From Nocardioidaceae bacterium (GTDB lineage Bacteria; Actinomycetota; Actinomycetes; Propionibacteriales; Nocardioidaceae): a stretch of DNA of 7,043 bases. The stretch lies in contig JACCSH010000119.1 in the NCBI GenBank assembly GCA_013813125.1, forward strand, positions 1 through 7,043, read 5' to 3'. Shown in pieces: positions 6,615 to 7,043 of the stretch; the stretch's first letter is position 1; the number at the start of each line of letters is the position of its first letter. The notes beneath the pieces were generated by a model. That model had not been told where the DNA came from. It worked only from the letters and a program-made list of their open reading frames with translations, and did not search any database. The position numbers were made by a program, and so were the translations under genes.

Positions 6615-6701
6615 CGACTCCCTTCGCCGGTGCTAACCGGATCAGGTTCGAGGGTCTGCGGTTCTGTCCGCACTCTCAGCGCTCGGGGCGCTCCCCTGTC
6701 G
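6615..6701 (-). promoter_or_regulatory. TPP riboswitch (THI element) controlling ykoEDC
   Basis: The minus-strand RNA carries the conserved TPP aptamer. P1 is CGAC (6701-6698) with GTCG (6618-6615). P2 is GGGG followed by its partner CCC in GCAGACCCT. P3 is AGCGC-CCCGA-GCGCT. The pyrimidine-sensing CTGAGA follows P3, then an optional P3a stem TGCGG/CCGCA. The pyrophosphate-sensing arm has ACCTGATCCGG, then GTTAGCACCGG (P5) and the closing GCGAAGGGA. It begins within a few bases of the predicted transcription start and ends 52 bases before the ykoE ATG. Known behaviour of this family: TPP binding closes the aptamer and represses the thiamine synthesis or transport genes downstream. In actinobacteria this is usually at translation, which fits the hairpin that follows. 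Confidence 0.95.
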
Positions 6702-6710
6702 TGTGGCTCC

Positions 6711-6739
6711 ACCCTAACCGCCGAGGCAAGACGCGACCA
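6711..6739 (-). promoter_or_regulatory. Candidate ykoEDC promoter
   Basis: TGGTCG (6739-6734), a 17-base spacer and TAGGGT (6716-6711) on the minus strand. The predicted start about 7 bases later (near 6704) places the first transcribed base just before P1 of the riboswitch, as expected for a TPP leader. It nearly repeats the lpdA promoter (TGGTCA-N17-TAGGGT). Confidence 0.55.
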
Positions 6740-6760
6740 TACCTGCGGCATCTCGGCGGT
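6717..6760. repeat. 9-bp inverted repeat in the divergent promoter region
   Basis: ACCGCCGAG (6717-6725) and CTCGGCGGT (6752-6760) are perfect reverse complements separated by 26 bases. The left arm abuts the ykoE -10 box and lies in the -10/-35 spacer; the right arm lies upstream of the divergent gene. It could be a paired operator site; no regulator is encoded in the window. Chance occurrence in GC-rich DNA is possible. Confidence 0.5.
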
Positions 6761-6775
6761 GAAATATCAGGGGTT

Positions 6776-6781
6776 TAGGAT
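6776..6781 (+). promoter_or_regulatory. Possible -10 box for the divergent plus-strand gene
   Basis: TAGGAT fits the TANNNT -10 pattern and lies 61 bases before the ATG at 6843. No convincing -35 hexamer sits 16-18 bases upstream, so this is only a weak suggestion. The rest of the 6782-6827 leader shows no other signal I recognise. Confidence 0.25.
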
Positions 6782-6842
6782 GGCAGAAAGCGTGCCGGGG
6801 CCACGTCGCTAAGTCGCGCAGCCGCTCAGAGGGGATCTCGCC

Positions 6843-7043
6843 ATGGTTGGACGAGCCTACGGTTTTGCCGTCGGCCTCGCCGTGGCTGTGGGCGTATTCG
6901 CGTGGATAGCCTCATTCCGCTACAACTTGCCGCTGCGCGACCCGGACGGGCTCGCGGGTCCGTCGTACATCCGGCTCCCGGCGATCGTGCTGTTCTTCTA
7001 CCTCGCCGACGTCGTGCCACGCGCCCTGATCGCCAACCGTGGG
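6843..7043 (+). CDS. N-terminal fragment of a membrane protein, possibly PAP2 phosphatase family (3' end outside window)
   Basis: An open frame of 67 codons from ATG 6843 to the window edge. AGAGGGG (6828-6834) lies 8 bases upstream, a good ribosome-binding site, which fixes the start. The chain begins with a hydrophobic helix at about residues 6-23. A short extracytoplasmic-looking segment follows, with PLRDPDG (residues 35-41), LAGPSYIRLP and then a second helix ending in DVVPR. The combination 'RDPDG...GPS..RLP...D.VPR' resembles the N-terminal part of some actinobacterial PAP2-family membrane proteins as I remember them. The catalytic region would lie beyond the window, so the assignment is tentative. 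It is transcribed divergently from ykoEDC, and nothing seen links it to thiamine. Confidence 0.65.
   Translation, partial: MVGRAYGFAVGLAVAVGVFAWIASFRYNLPLRDPDGLAGPSYIRLPAIVLFFYLADVVPRALIANRG

Noticed and set aside
6471..6812. Plus-strand frame of 113 codons across the riboswitch
   Set aside because: It runs through the conserved TPP aptamer and the operon promoter region, and its translation resembles nothing recognisable.

Overview
The window is GC-rich throughout. Its closest recognisable relatives are actinobacterial: the dihydrolipoyl dehydrogenase is very like the Mycobacterium tuberculosis Lpd family, there is a TIGR02611/PGPGW membrane protein and a septum-formation-type lipoprotein, and the candidate promoters have TANNNT -10 boxes. 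An actinomycete, perhaps of the Propionibacteriales (Nocardioides-like), fits best; the finer placement is an inference from recall. I saw no tRNA, rRNA, CRISPR array, insertion sequence or phage gene.

Layout. Bases 1-720 (+) hold the 3' end of a secreted-type beta-propeller protein. It converges on a minus-strand block, with a hairpin in the gap (803-828). In transcription order from the right, the minus-strand genes are: a TPP riboswitch (6615-6701); ykoE, ykoD and ykoC (6562 down to 3641), an ECF-type importer for thiamine or its pyrimidine precursor; a 248-residue lipoprotein with a duplicated cysteine-rich module (3582-2836); a small four-helix PGPGW membrane protein (2738-2295); and lpdA (2237-843). 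A divergent plus-strand membrane-protein gene starts at 6843 and runs off the window.

How the parts work together. ykoE (substrate-binding S component), ykoD (both ATPase domains fused) and ykoC (T component) overlap one another and should be cotranslated. The riboswitch, followed by a hairpin that buries the ykoE Shine-Dalgarno sequence, should shut translation off when thiamine pyrophosphate is plentiful. LpdA is itself a subunit of TPP-dependent 2-oxoacid dehydrogenase complexes, so there is a loose metabolic link, but lpdA appears to have its own promoter. The lpdA and ykoE promoters share nearly the same sequence (TGGTCR-N17-TAGGGT), and lpdA may be transcribed leaderless.

Overall this is mostly ordinary chromosome. 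The points worth a second look are the riboswitch expression platform, the uncertain ykoD start (a strong Shine-Dalgarno sequence before an ATA codon), the palindrome over the lpdA -35 box, the inverted repeat in the divergent promoter region, an in-frame 15-base duplication at the ykoC 3' end, and the two-fold cysteine pattern of the lipoprotein. I found no evidence for a wholly new system.
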